From Chitinophagaceae bacterium UBA1953 (GTDB lineage: Bacteria > Bacteroidota > Bacteroidia > Chitinophagales > Chitinophagaceae), in NCBI GenBank assembly GCA_002336115.1, contig DDEN01000024.1, positions 32,966 through 96,965 on the forward strand: DNA of 64,000 nucleotides. The letters are read 5' to 3'. Each line of letters begins with the position of its first letter. Within the stretch, counting starts at the first letter, position 1. Below are positions 33,787-42,838 of this stretch, piece by piece. A program made the translations under genes and the position numbers. Under the pieces are notes generated by a model. That model ran no database searches and had not been told where the DNA came from. It saw only the letters and a program-made list of their open reading frames with translations.

Positions 33787-33822
33787 TTTATCAGTAAAAA
33801 TCAGCGTCATCAGTGAATCTAT
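33787..33822. repeat. Right flank repeat of the GxxExxY cassette
   Basis: TCAGCGTCATCAGTGAATCTAT closely matches the reverse complement of the arm at 15247 (TCAGCGTCATCAGTGTTTCTAT). It contains the GTG start codon (33813) of the next glycosyltransferase. Confidence 0.7.
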
Positions 33823-34961
33823 CCAAAAAAAAAATAATCATCCTCGGCCCGGCTCACCCGCTGCGTGGTGGAATTGCTATTTACAACGAACGTCTTGCAC
33901 GCCAGTTTCAGCAGGAAGGCCATGAGGTAACTATTTATTCATTCAGTCTGCAGTATCCTGGATTTTTATTTCCAGGCACAACACAGTATTCATCTGAACC
34001 TGCGCCAAAAGATATCAACATCAAAATAAAAGTCAACTCTATTAATCCTTTCAACTGGTTACTGGTTGGCAATGACATAAAAAATCTTAAGCCCGATCTT
34101 GTTGTTGTTCGTTACTGGCTTCCGCTGATGGGGCCTGCATTGGGAACAATTCTCAGGTGTATCAAATCAAACAGGCTAACAAAAATTGTTTGTATTGCTG
34201 ATAATATTACGCCGCATGAAAAACGCATCGGCGATCATGTATTTACAAAGTATTTTATAAAACCTGTTGATGGTTTTATTACAATGAGTGAAAAGGTGAT
34301 GAATGATCTACGCACATTCACCAGCAAAAAACCAGCACGGCTCGAGCCTCATCCGTTGTATGATATTTTTGGTAACAGTGTATCAAAGGCAGATGCAAGA
34401 AAACATCTCGGCATCAATGAAAATGAATTCATCTTTTTGTTCTTTGGTTTCATCCGCAAATACAAAGGACTGGACATGCTTTATGAAGCTGTTGCAAAGC
34501 TGAAGAATCTCAAACCTCAAATTTCAAATTTCAAATTATTAGTTGCCGGTGAGTTTTACGAAGACAGGAAATTGTATGATGATCTCATTGAACAGCTTGG
34601 TATAAAAGATGATCTGATTTTGCATACCGAGTTTATTGCCGATAGTGAAGTGAAATACTATCTCTGCGCATCTGATGTGGTGGTGCAGCCATACCGCAAC
34701 GCAACGCAAAGTGGTGTTACTCCCCTTGCCTATCATTTTGAAATACCGATGATTGTTACCAACGTTGGTGGACTTCCTGCATTTGTACCACATGGGAAAG
34801 TCGGGTTAGTTTGTGAACCAAATGCAGATGCAATTGCTGCATCTATGGCTGAATACATGCAGACCGGTTCAGAAAAATTTCTGCCAAACCTTCTTGAAGA
34901 GAAAAAGAAATATGCCTGGAGTAAAATGACAGAAGCAATTATTCAACTCGCTTTCAATTAA
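33813..34961 (+). CDS. GT4-type glycosyltransferase
   Basis: 382 aa. N-terminal KIIILGPAHPLRGGIAIYNE (acceptor side), C-terminal FLFFGFIRKYKGLDMLYEAV and the donor motif VVQPYRNATQSGVTPLAYHF. Probably builds cell-surface glycan with the neighbouring GT2 and heptose genes. No in-frame ATG precedes the conserved region: the start is GTG 33813, inside the repeat right arm, followed by an A10 run in codons 5-8. The original start may have been replaced when the cassette arrived. Confidence 0.88.
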   Translation: MNLSKKKIIILGPAHPLRGGIAIYNERLARQFQQEGHEVTIYSFSLQYPGFLFPGTTQYSSEPAPKDINIKIKVNSINPFNWLLVGNDIKNLKPDLVVVRYWLPLMGPALGTILRCIKSNRLTKIVCIADNITPHEKRIGDHVFTKYFIKPVDGFITMSEKVMNDLRTFTSKKPARLEPHPLYDIFGNSVSKADARKHLGINENEFIFLFFGFIRKYKGLDMLYEAVAKLKNLKPQISNFKLLVAGEFYEDRKLYDDLIEQLGIKDDLILHTEFIADSEVKYYLCASDVVVQPYRNATQSGVTPLAYHFEIPMIVTNVGGLPAFVPHGKVGLVCEPNADAIAASMAEYMQTGSEKFLPNLLEEKKKYAWSKMTEAIIQLAFN

Positions 34962-34963
34962 AT

Positions 34964-34971
34964 TATCTTTG
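34964..34971 (+). promoter_or_regulatory. Candidate -7 box of gmhA, 4 bp before the ATG
   Basis: TATCTTTG fits TAnnTTTG. Its distance to ATG 34976 would put the transcript start on or next to the start codon. Confidence 0.4.
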
Positions 34972-34975
34972 CCGC

Positions 34976-35560
34976 ATGAGTGAACAGATTAAACAACTGA
35001 TTGCCGACTCTGTTTCAGTAAAACAACAATTGCTGAATGATGATGCAATAATTGCACAACTTGACAAAGTGAGCAATATTATTGTTGAAGCTTTCCGTAA
35101 TGGGAAAAAAGTGTTGTTTTGCGGCAATGGTGGCAGTGCTGCTGATGCACAGCATTTATCGGCCGAGTTGAGTGGTCGCTTTTACCTCGACCGTGAAGCA
35201 TTACCGGCTGAAGCTTTGCATGTAAACACATCTTATCTTACTGCCATTGCTAATGATTACAGTTTTGAAGTAGCTTATGCAAGATTGCTGAAAGGTCTTG
35301 GTCATACAGGCGATATTGTGATTGGTCTTTCCACATCAGGCAATTCTGCAAACATTGTCGAAACTTTCAAAGCTGCAAAAGAAAAGGGAATCATCACCAT
35401 TGGATTTACAGGAAAAACCGGAGGTAAACTCAAGGAATTAAGCGATTACCTGTTTAATGTTCCTTCAACTGTTACACCACGTATTCAGGAAAGCCATATC
35501 CTGCTGGGCCATATTATTTGCCAGTTGGTGGAAGAACGTTATTTCGCTTCAAACGACTAA
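34976..35560 (+). CDS. gmhA: Sedoheptulose-7-phosphate isomerase (SIS domain)
   Basis: 194 aa. SIS fold with the phosphate-binding LFCGNGGSAADAQHLSAELS (about 43-62), IVIGLSTSGNSANIV and the C-terminal ESHILLGHIICQLVEE. It makes D-glycero-D-manno-heptose 7-phosphate, first step to ADP- or GDP-heptose for LPS core or S-layer/capsule glycans. Followed directly by gmhB. Confidence 0.92.
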   Translation: MSEQIKQLIADSVSVKQQLLNDDAIIAQLDKVSNIIVEAFRNGKKVLFCGNGGSAADAQHLSAELSGRFYLDREALPAEALHVNTSYLTAIANDYSFEVAYARLLKGLGHTGDIVIGLSTSGNSANIVETFKAAKEKGIITIGFTGKTGGKLKELSDYLFNVPSTVTPRIQESHILLGHIICQLVEERYFASND

Positions 35561-35562
35561 AC

Positions 35563-36183
35563 ATGATTCAATATATTCCAACTTCAAAGCAACCATCAAA
35601 CAGCGTTTTCTTTACTCCCCTTCCATTAAATCCACTTCCTTCCATCAATAAAGAATGGACTTTATTTCTTGATCGTGATGGTGTGATAAATGAAGAGGTA
35701 ATTAGTGATTACATTAAACGCTGGGAAGATTTTCATTTCAGGCCCGGTTCACTGGAAGCAATTGCAAAACTCACACCTTTATTTAAACATATCATTGTTA
35801 CAAGTAACCAGGCAGGTGTTGGAAAAGGTTTGATGACACTTGATGAACTGAACATGATTACAGAAAAAATGGTTCATGAAGTTGAAGTCAAGAATGGCAG
35901 GATAACTAAAACGTATTATTGTACCGCAACTGATAATAACGACATCAACCGTAAACCAAATCCAGGCATGGCGTTGCAGGCAAAAAATGATTTTCCGGAC
36001 ATTGATCTCAGCAAAACAATCATGGTTGGCAATATGCCCAATGATATGCTTTTCGGGAAAAAGTTTGGTGCTTTTACAGTATATCTTCCCACAAGAGAAG
36101 AAGAAAAACCTGAACCTTCCACTGTTGATGTGGTGTATAAAGATTTGTTAGCATTTTCCAACGATCTCAGCAAACAGGCTTAA
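35563..36183 (+). CDS. gmhB: D-glycero-D-manno-heptose 1,7-bisphosphate 7-phosphatase (HAD-IIIA)
   Basis: 206 aa from ATG 35563, 2 bp after gmhA. HAD motifs: LFLDRDGVINEEV (I), IIVTSNQAGVGKG (II) and RKPNPGMALQAK..TIMVGNMPNDML (III-IV). About 28 residues precede motif I, longer than usual, so an internal start is possible. Pairs with gmhA in nucleotide-heptose synthesis. Confidence 0.85.
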   Translation: MIQYIPTSKQPSNSVFFTPLPLNPLPSINKEWTLFLDRDGVINEEVISDYIKRWEDFHFRPGSLEAIAKLTPLFKHIIVTSNQAGVGKGLMTLDELNMITEKMVHEVEVKNGRITKTYYCTATDNNDINRKPNPGMALQAKNDFPDIDLSKTIMVGNMPNDMLFGKKFGAFTVYLPTREEEKPEPSTVDVVYKDLLAFSNDLSKQA

Positions 36184-36221
36184 AACACAATAATTTTGCA
36201 ACAGATCAGTTATGTAATCAC

Positions 36222-37214
36222 ATGAAAAAACTGTTAACTCTTTTCGTTCTTTTTTCTGCACTTGCTTTACAGGCACAGAAGCTTACTCCTGTTGAGTTGA
36301 AGCAATTCAGACTGAAACAAGATTCTCTCAAACAATTCAGTTATGATATTGTGAATGGAAAAGATGCTGCAATCCGTTTCCGCAGCGACAGCAATTTCAC
36401 ACGCATACTTGTGCGTTCACTGATCATGGATAAATCGTTTTTATTTCCATTTGATTCGTTAACCACTATTTCCAAATTATACAGTCCCGACAGCAGTTTC
36501 CGCATTTTTACCTGGCAGGTTGTAAAAGATGATAATTACTGCCGCCAGCGTGGTTTTATTCAAATGCGTAAACCAACAGGCAATCAGAAATTTATTCCGC
36601 TGCGTGATGTAAGTGAGTTTACTGATAACAGAACTGATACCATTGCCAACAACCTCGGTTGGATTGGTGCTGTTTATTATAAAATCATTGAAAAAGAAAA
36701 CAAAGGAAAAAAATATTACACCCTGCTTGGTTATGATGAAAACAATGTCAAAACCACAAGAAAGTGGATTGATGTTTTATCATTTGACGAACAGAATCAA
36801 CCTGTATTTGGGTTGCCATCTGCTTTTACTTTTGCTGAAGATACAATTCCAAAACCGGCAGTTGCCCGTTTTTTATTAGAGTATAAAAAGGATGGTCGTG
36901 CCCGTGTGCAATACGATGAAGAAATGGATATGATTATTTACGATCATCTCATTTCTGAAACAAACGAACCCAATAAAGTATATACTTACATTCCTGATGG
37001 CGATTATGAAGGTTTTCAATGGAAGAACGGTCAGTGGCAACACATTGAAAAAGTATTCAACTTTAAATTAAAAGATGGAGAAGCTCCTGTGCCTGAAGCC
37101 ATTGACTTTAAGGAAAGGGAAAAAATTGGTGATGGCGTAATCCCGGTTGAACAACAACCTGTTCAACAGAAAAAAACAAATCCAAAACCACCGGTAAAAA
37201 AGAAAGGTGGCTGA
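36222..37214 (+). CDS. Conserved exported hypothetical protein
   Basis: 330 aa. Signal peptide (MKKLLTLFVLFSALALQAQ). The mature part is a soluble beta-rich protein (RIFTWQVVKDDNYCRQRGFI, GWIGAVYYKII, YDEEMDMIIYDHL), ending with a basic proline-lysine tail (TNPKPPVKKKGG). Found in Chitinophagaceae as an unnamed periplasmic protein; I do not know its role. Confidence 0.7.
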   Translation: MKKLLTLFVLFSALALQAQKLTPVELKQFRLKQDSLKQFSYDIVNGKDAAIRFRSDSNFTRILVRSLIMDKSFLFPFDSLTTISKLYSPDSSFRIFTWQVVKDDNYCRQRGFIQMRKPTGNQKFIPLRDVSEFTDNRTDTIANNLGWIGAVYYKIIEKENKGKKYYTLLGYDENNVKTTRKWIDVLSFDEQNQPVFGLPSAFTFAEDTIPKPAVARFLLEYKKDGRARVQYDEEMDMIIYDHLISETNEPNKVYTYIPDGDYEGFQWKNGQWQHIEKVFNFKLKDGEAPVPEAIDFKEREKIGDGVIPVEQQPVQQKKTNPKPPVKKKGG

Positions 37215-37233
37215 TTTTTCATAAGATAGATTA

Positions 37234-37557
37234 ATGAAAAGACACTTTCTGAATATTTCCTTTTTACTAAGTGTGATTTCCATATTGATTTCATTCCAGA
37301 TCAATTTTGAAATTGCAAAGCGATATAATATTGCAGATGGAAAAACAAGATCTCTTTTTGGTATTACTGAGTTACTTCAATTTGGATTTCAATATTATGT
37401 AGCTATCATTGGCTTGGTGTCTTTAATTTTTGCAATCTTAAACTTCAGAACAAAAACCAACACCCGTAAAACTATAGCGGCTGTAATATTTAGTTTGATA
37501 GCAATTGCTGTCGTTTTTGCAAGAATCTGGAGAGTAATGACTAAACAATATCCTTAG
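37234..37557 (+). CDS. Small membrane protein, unknown
   Basis: 107 aa with three likely membrane segments (about 7-25, 52-71 and 82-98), basic termini. No known family. 20 bp after the exported protein gene and convergent with the next gene (10 bp gap). Confidence 0.55.
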   Translation: MKRHFLNISFLLSVISILISFQINFEIAKRYNIADGKTRSLFGITELLQFGFQYYVAIIGLVSLIFAILNFRTKTNTRKTIAAVIFSLIAIAVVFARIWRVMTKQYP

Positions 37558-37566
37558 ATTATTTCT

Positions 37567-38025
37567 TTACGAACCTCTCTTGCGTTTTGTAGAACCCTGT
37601 TTAGATCGCTTATTGATTTGCTGAATTAATGAATCCTGCACAGGAGCATTCAATTGTTCATCCTTTTTCTTAACCCAGATCGTAATTGATTTTTTAACTG
37701 AAGGATCTTTCTTCAGTTCAATATCAACTGTTACGAATTCGGGTTTAAAATCCCAGTCGAGCCAGAGACTGTTTCCTTCTAATTTTCCCGCACTTGTTTT
37801 AATCGTGAGCTGTTCGGTTGTAAGTGGAATGTAGCGGCCATTACTCAGCTTTGCATCCACATTAATATAATTCCACGAGCCTTTCTTTAAACTGTCAGTA
37901 TAAAGATTAAAAAACAAACTGTCAATCTTTTGTGCTTTCAAAATCTGGGCAGCAGTAATTAAAACGACCAGGAGTAGAATTCTTTTCAAACTGTTTTTTT
38001 TACAAAGATTAAAATTCCATGCCAA
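37567..38025 (-). CDS. Exported hypothetical protein
   Basis: 152 aa. Leader MAWNFNLCKKNSLKRILLLV then VLITAAQILKAQK (signal-type with long n-region). The mature part is an Ig-like beta domain (NYINVDAKLSNGRYIPLTTE) and a basic tail (NKRSKQGSTKRKRGS). No assigned function. Confidence 0.6.
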   Translation of the reverse strand: MAWNFNLCKKNSLKRILLLVVLITAAQILKAQKIDSLFFNLYTDSLKKGSWNYINVDAKLSNGRYIPLTTEQLTIKTSAGKLEGNSLWLDWDFKPEFVTVDIELKKDPSVKKSITIWVKKKDEQLNAPVQDSLIQQINKRSKQGSTKRKRGS

Positions 38026-38091
38026 TGGTTGAGTGTAAATAAAATTTTAACACATTCTCAAAGCAACGTAAATTGAAGTAAAAGATTATTT

Positions 38092-38721
38092 ATGAAATTA
38101 ATCGTTTTTGGTGCTACCGGCCAGGTTGGGATACAGGTTGTTCAGCAGGCTCTTTGGAGAAACTATACAGTAAAAGCCTTTGGGCGAAATGTGTTTGATG
38201 TAAAAGTTGAAAATGACAACCTCGAACTGGTTAAAGGAGCTTTGTTTGATGAAGGCGAAGTGTACGATGCACTGAAGGATTGTGATGCAGTGATTAGTAC
38301 CATTGGAGGAGCTTTTGATGGAACCGATAAGGCAAGATCGCTCGGCATTAAAAACATTATTAAGCAAATGAAGAAAGCCGGTAAAAAACGCATCATTGCT
38401 TTGGGTGGAATGGGCATTTTAAACTTTGATGAAAACAGTTTATTAATCGACCAGGAAAATTATCCGCCCGAATACATACCGGTTGGTAACGAACACCGCA
38501 AAGCTTTTGAATATTTAAAAAATTCAGGACTTGACTGGACATTTGTGTGCAGCCCGGATATTATTAACGAGGGTCCAACGGGAAATTATATCACAAGTAT
38601 TGATTATCCCCCCCAACCCAATAAATATCGCATCAATGCCGGTGATCTTGCACAATTTATGCTCAATGAACTGGAGAAGGACAAGTATGTGCAGAAAAGA
38701 GTGGGTATCAGTGCTGTTTAA
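38092..38721 (+). CDS. NAD(P)-binding protein, NmrA/SDR-like
   Basis: 209 aa. Rossmann motif MKLIVFGATGQVGIQVVQQA (about 1-20), VISTIGGAFDG and IIALGGMGILN. Atypical short-chain dehydrogenase family close to NAD(P)H-binding NmrA-like proteins. Substrate unknown. Confidence 0.82.
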   Translation: MKLIVFGATGQVGIQVVQQALWRNYTVKAFGRNVFDVKVENDNLELVKGALFDEGEVYDALKDCDAVISTIGGAFDGTDKARSLGIKNIIKQMKKAGKKRIIALGGMGILNFDENSLLIDQENYPPEYIPVGNEHRKAFEYLKNSGLDWTFVCSPDIINEGPTGNYITSIDYPPQPNKYRINAGDLAQFMLNELEKDKYVQKRVGISAV

Positions 38722-38731
38722 GCAACTGCTG

Positions 38732-39466
38732 TTATCGTTTCATCTCCCACAAAAAAATACCTGTTGCTATTGCTGCATTCAGCGATTCAGCTTTACCAAA
38801 TCCTGGTATGGTTAACTTATGCGTTAAGAAAGGATAAACAGCTTGGGCAATTCCATTAGCTTCACTTCCTATTACAACCAAAGCATCTTTGGGAAACGTA
38901 AATGAAGACAACTCCTCTCCTCCCAAAACGGCTCCGATAACAGGAAGTATCTGCATCTGTAAAAATTCCGGCAGTTCTTTTTCAATGATATCAACACGCA
39001 TAATGCTTCCCATTGTAGCCTGCACCACTTTGGGGTTATAAATATCTGCACAATCGGGAGAGCATACAATTGTATCAATCCCAAACCAATCGGCCAGACG
39101 GATGATTGTACCCATATTCCCGGGATCACGGATGCCATCAAGCACCAATGCCTGACCCGATTTTATTACATCAATATGCTTTACCGGTAAATAATGAACA
39201 ACAGCCAGTGCTTCATTAGCAGTTTGTAATTGCGAAATGCGCTGCAACTCCTCTGCCGTTACGAGAGTTTTTGCACTGAAATCACCAACTTCAGGATGTA
39301 GCTGAAAGACTTCTTCGGTTGCGTATAACCGGGAAACCAGCTCTGGTTTTTCCTTAGCAAATTCAGCAACCATTTTACTTCCTTCGGCTATAAACAACCT
39401 TTCTTCCTGCCTTCTTTTTTTATGGCCTAAACTTTGAATATATTTGACTTCGTTTTTACTCAGCAT
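38732..39466 (-). CDS. SpoU-family RNA 2'-O-methyltransferase
   Basis: 244 aa. N-terminal substrate-binding domain (VKYIQSLGHKKRRQEERLFI) and SPOUT core (LVLDGIRDPGNMGTIIRLAD, VVIGSEANGIAQAV, IPGFGKAESLNAAIATGIFL). This fits 23S rRNA or tRNA Gm methylases (TrmH/RlmB-like); the exact target is not determinable. Divergent from the tamL-like gene with only 12 bp between starts. Confidence 0.85.
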   Translation of the reverse strand: MLSKNEVKYIQSLGHKKRRQEERLFIAEGSKMVAEFAKEKPELVSRLYATEEVFQLHPEVGDFSAKTLVTAEELQRISQLQTANEALAVVHYLPVKHIDVIKSGQALVLDGIRDPGNMGTIIRLADWFGIDTIVCSPDCADIYNPKVVQATMGSIMRVDIIEKELPEFLQMQILPVIGAVLGGEELSSFTFPKDALVVIGSEANGIAQAVYPFLTHKLTIPGFGKAESLNAAIATGIFLWEMKR

Positions 39467-39478
39467 GTTTATCTTATT

Positions 39479-41950
39479 ATGAAAGGTTACCGGGCAATAT
39501 TTAAAATACTGATTATTTGCTTTGCTTCAGCATTTTTGGCTGCCTGCAGTACCAGTAAGTTTGTTAAGAAAAAAGATGTTCCCAAAGGAAAGGCTTTTGT
39601 TTATGATAATAAAATTCAAATTATCAACAGCAAACTTAGTAAAGAACAAAGAACAGTTTTGGCTGAACGGCTTAATACACAGTTGGCCGACAGTATGCAG
39701 TTGCGTATAAAACAATCGCTTCTTATTCTAAACCGACTTGTTAAACCTGCTGTTTTCGATACTGCTTATTTACGTGAAAGCCGTGAAAACATGGAGATAT
39801 TTCTCAAAACAATCGGGTATTATAACGGCCGGGTAAAAGATAGTTTTCATATTGATACAATTCATACACTTTTCAGAGGAGAACAAATAAGGGCAGTATC
39901 GCATTTTAAGGTAGCAACCGGCCCTGTTTTCAGGATTGATTCCATTGCATTGATACCAGGCGATACTACATTTCCCGGAATTATTCCTTTACAGGAAATA
40001 ACAAAAAAACATCAATCAGAAAGTTATTTAAAAAAAGGAGATGAGTTTACGGAAGAAAAAGTATCGGCTGAAATGGACCGGCTCATTACTCTTTACCGCA
40101 ACAATGGTTTTTATAAAATAACAAGAGATGCTCTTTGGCTTGATGTTGACACTGTTTTCCTGAAACTGCTTGATCCGGAACTTGCTTTTGATCCTGTGCG
40201 CCAGTTAGAGGTTTTCCAGGAAGCAAAAGAACGACGAGAGAATCCGCTGATAAATGTGTTTATCCAGGTGAAGCCCAAAACTGATCTGGCTGTTTTTACA
40301 AGATTTTACAATAATGAAATTACCATATACCCCGAATACAACGGAGAGAACATTGATTCAACCGTTTATACAACCAGCGACAGAGGTAAAGTTCATGTAA
40401 AATATAAACAAGAAAAATTCAAACCATATTTTATACGTCAGCATCTATTCTTAAAGCCCGACAGTTTATATAAAATGATTGATGTAAGCCAAACTGCCGA
40501 AGAGTTAAATAAATTAAACCTGTGGCAGGTTATGAAAATTCAGCCATCATTTTCAAAAAAGGATTCATCACGCATTGACTACACAATTTTACTGGTTCCT
40601 TCAAAACGTTTTTCTTTCAGCACCAACCTTGAAAGTGTATTTAACCAAACCCAATCCATCTTTGCCTCAGCAGGCAACCTTGTTGGATTTGGTGTAACAG
40701 TAGGTCTGCAGGATAAAAACATAGGCAAACAAGGCGTACAATTAAGCCAGACTTTGCGGGGAGGTATTGAAATGGGTGTAGGACAAATCAATCCCGGTCT
40801 GCAGGCCGTTGAAGGCACCTACAGTAACAGTATTACTATCCCCAAAATTCCTGACTGGCTGTTTAAAAAGAAAAATAAAGAGTGGCTGAACAAAAAATCA
40901 ATCAATACCAATACCATTTCAATAATCGATAGAAATCTGAACGGTAACGGGTTGTTTGCGCTGACTTCAGTTACATCAAATTTCGGGTGGCAGTTTCAAA
41001 CCAAAAAAAATGCAATATGGAAATTAACACCATTGAATATTGAGTATGTAAACCTTTATAATTTATCAGATACTTTTAAAACGCAATTAGCCAACACGCC
41101 TTTTCTTCGCACATCCTTTAACGAAGGATTTGTATTAGGTAACTTTAATGTGAGTTATTCAAAACCCCAGATAAAATCAACAAAAAAACCTTTCAGCAAT
41201 AATTACGGGTCATTCCGTTTTAACTTTGAAGAATCCGGAGCAGTGTTCGGCCGTTTAAAAAAAATGATCAAACTGTTCGATAATGAGCTGTTTGAATATG
41301 TAAAATTTGATGCTGAGTATAAATACAATATTGTAAAACCAAAAACCAATATTGTTCTGCGTGTTGCAACTGGTGCCGGTTATTTGTATGATGACAAATA
41401 TTCAAACATGCCGTTTTTTAAGCAGTTTACAGGCGGGGGGCCTAACAGTATGCGAGCCTGGCCTTTGAGAAGTATAGGCCCGGGCTCCAGCTCAATGGAT
41501 CAGCGTACGGGCGGACGTAACCAGTTTTTTACACGCAGCGGTGATATGATTTTTGAATCAAATGCCGAATACCGTTACAACATCTGGAACATCTGGCCTA
41601 ATACTCTTGTACTGCGGGGTGCTTTGTTTATTGATGCAGGAAATGTGTGGAACTTCAGAAATAAAACCAATGCGGGGAACGATACAGTTGTGTTTAAATT
41701 CAAAAACTTTTATCGTGATCTCAGCGTAAGTGCTGGAACAGGTTTCAGACTCGATTTTGTTGGATTGTTTTTAATCAGGTTCGATTTTGGATTGAGAGTA
41801 AAAAATCCTTCTTATCCGTTTGTTGAGAAAAACGATGGCTGGCGTATTCCGAAGACAAGTTTCCAGAATCTTTACGGAAAGCGTGAACAGGATCGTACAT
41901 GGCGCTACGAAAACTTTAATTTCTCATTGGGAATCGGGTATCCCTTCTGA
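39479..41950 (+). CDS. tamL: TamL-like outer-membrane lipoprotein beta-barrel (BamA/TamA family)
   Basis: 823 aa from ATG 39479 (an upstream ATG at 39434 would overlap the divergent gene). Lipobox SAFLAACSTS, POTRA-like repeats (about 100-370) and a Bac_surface_Ag barrel (FTGGGPNSMRAWPLRSIGPG) ending in GIGYPF. It is a lipid-anchored TamA homologue, as is usual in Bacteroidota, and likely inserts outer-membrane proteins. It overlaps truB by 27 bp at the 3' ends. Confidence 0.88.
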   Translation: MKGYRAIFKILIICFASAFLAACSTSKFVKKKDVPKGKAFVYDNKIQIINSKLSKEQRTVLAERLNTQLADSMQLRIKQSLLILNRLVKPAVFDTAYLRESRENMEIFLKTIGYYNGRVKDSFHIDTIHTLFRGEQIRAVSHFKVATGPVFRIDSIALIPGDTTFPGIIPLQEITKKHQSESYLKKGDEFTEEKVSAEMDRLITLYRNNGFYKITRDALWLDVDTVFLKLLDPELAFDPVRQLEVFQEAKERRENPLINVFIQVKPKTDLAVFTRFYNNEITIYPEYNGENIDSTVYTTSDRGKVHVKYKQEKFKPYFIRQHLFLKPDSLYKMIDVSQTAEELNKLNLWQVMKIQPSFSKKDSSRIDYTILLVPSKRFSFSTNLESVFNQTQSIFASAGNLVGFGVTVGLQDKNIGKQGVQLSQTLRGGIEMGVGQINPGLQAVEGTYSNSITIPKIPDWLFKKKNKEWLNKKSINTNTISIIDRNLNGNGLFALTSVTSNFGWQFQTKKNAIWKLTPLNIEYVNLYNLSDTFKTQLANTPFLRTSFNEGFVLGNFNVSYSKPQIKSTKKPFSNNYGSFRFNFEESGAVFGRLKKMIKLFDNELFEYVKFDAEYKYNIVKPKTNIVLRVATGAGYLYDDKYSNMPFFKQFTGGGPNSMRAWPLRSIGPGSSSMDQRTGGRNQFFTRSGDMIFESNAEYRYNIWNIWPNTLVLRGALFIDAGNVWNFRNKTNAGNDTVVFKFKNFYRDLSVSAGTGFRLDFVGLFLIRFDFGLRVKNPSYPFVEKNDGWRIPKTSFQNLYGKREQDRTWRYENFNFSLGIGYPF

Positions 41951-42646
41951 CGATTTTATTTCTCTCACCCACTCCAATGTTTGTTCAAGACTTCGTGCAT
42001 CATTCAACGTAAACTCTCCTATTCTTGTGCGGCAAAGTTTGCTGAGATGTGCGCCACAACCCAATGCTTTTCCAAAATCATGTGCAAGACTTCTGATATA
42101 CGTACCGGTTGAACATACAACACGAAAACCAATTGCAGGAAGATCAATACTTGTAATTTCAAATTCTTTAATAGTAACAGGCCGGGGATCAAGTACCACA
42201 TCAATTCCTTTTCGTGCAAGAACATAAGCAGGTTTCCCATTACGTTTAACCGCTGAATGTGTGGGCGGCACCTGCATAATATCCCCCACAAATTGTTTAG
42301 TGGTTTCGTCAATCAACTCTTTTGTTACAAAGGAATAATCTTTCACATTCTCCGGCTCGCTTTCAAGATCATAGGTTGGAGTTGTTGAACCAATTGTAAA
42401 AGTGCCTGTGTATTCTTTTTCACGGGCCTGGTACTCGTTAATCTTCTTTGTAAACTTTCCGGTGCAGAGAATCAGCAAACCTGTTGCAAGTGGATCAAGC
42501 GTACCTGCATGACCAACCTTTTTAATCCGGATGACATTACGGATTTTTGCCACCACATCAAACGATGTCCATTCAAGCGGTTTATCTACTAACAACACCT
42601 GTCCTTCAGCAAATATGTTTGGAGTTTCCTGTTTCATTGGCGGCAA
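41924..42646 (-). CDS. truB: tRNA pseudouridine-55 synthase
   Basis: 240 aa. The catalytic Asp lies in GHAGTLDPLATGLLILCTGK (D about 45). N-terminal LLVDKPLEWTSFDVVAKIRN and VVCSTGTYIRSLAHDFG complete the family pattern. Makes the universal psi-55 in tRNA. Convergent overlap with tamL. Confidence 0.94.
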   Translation of the reverse strand: MPPMKQETPNIFAEGQVLLVDKPLEWTSFDVVAKIRNVIRIKKVGHAGTLDPLATGLLILCTGKFTKKINEYQAREKEYTGTFTIGSTTPTYDLESEPENVKDYSFVTKELIDETTKQFVGDIMQVPPTHSAVKRNGKPAYVLARKGIDVVLDPRPVTIKEFEITSIDLPAIGFRVVCSTGTYIRSLAHDFGKALGCGAHLSKLCRTRIGEFTLNDARSLEQTLEWVREIKSSEGIPDSQ

Positions 42647-42838
42647 AGGTAAGTTTAGAATTGAAAGTGGAAAATTGAAAACAGAGAATTAAAAAGGAGA
42701 ATTTATACAATCAGGCTTTCACTTTTTACAAGATAATTTTATTGTTTAAATCGCTTTCTTAAAAAAATCAAAATTGGAGAATTTCTAAACAGTTTATTCT
42801 GCTTTCGTTTTGCATTATTCATTTTCAATTTTCAATTC

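Noticed and set aside
42647..42838. Possible RNA gene in the truB-DUF58 gap
   Set aside because: Only AT-rich sequence with simple AATTGAAAA-type runs; no stable fold seen.
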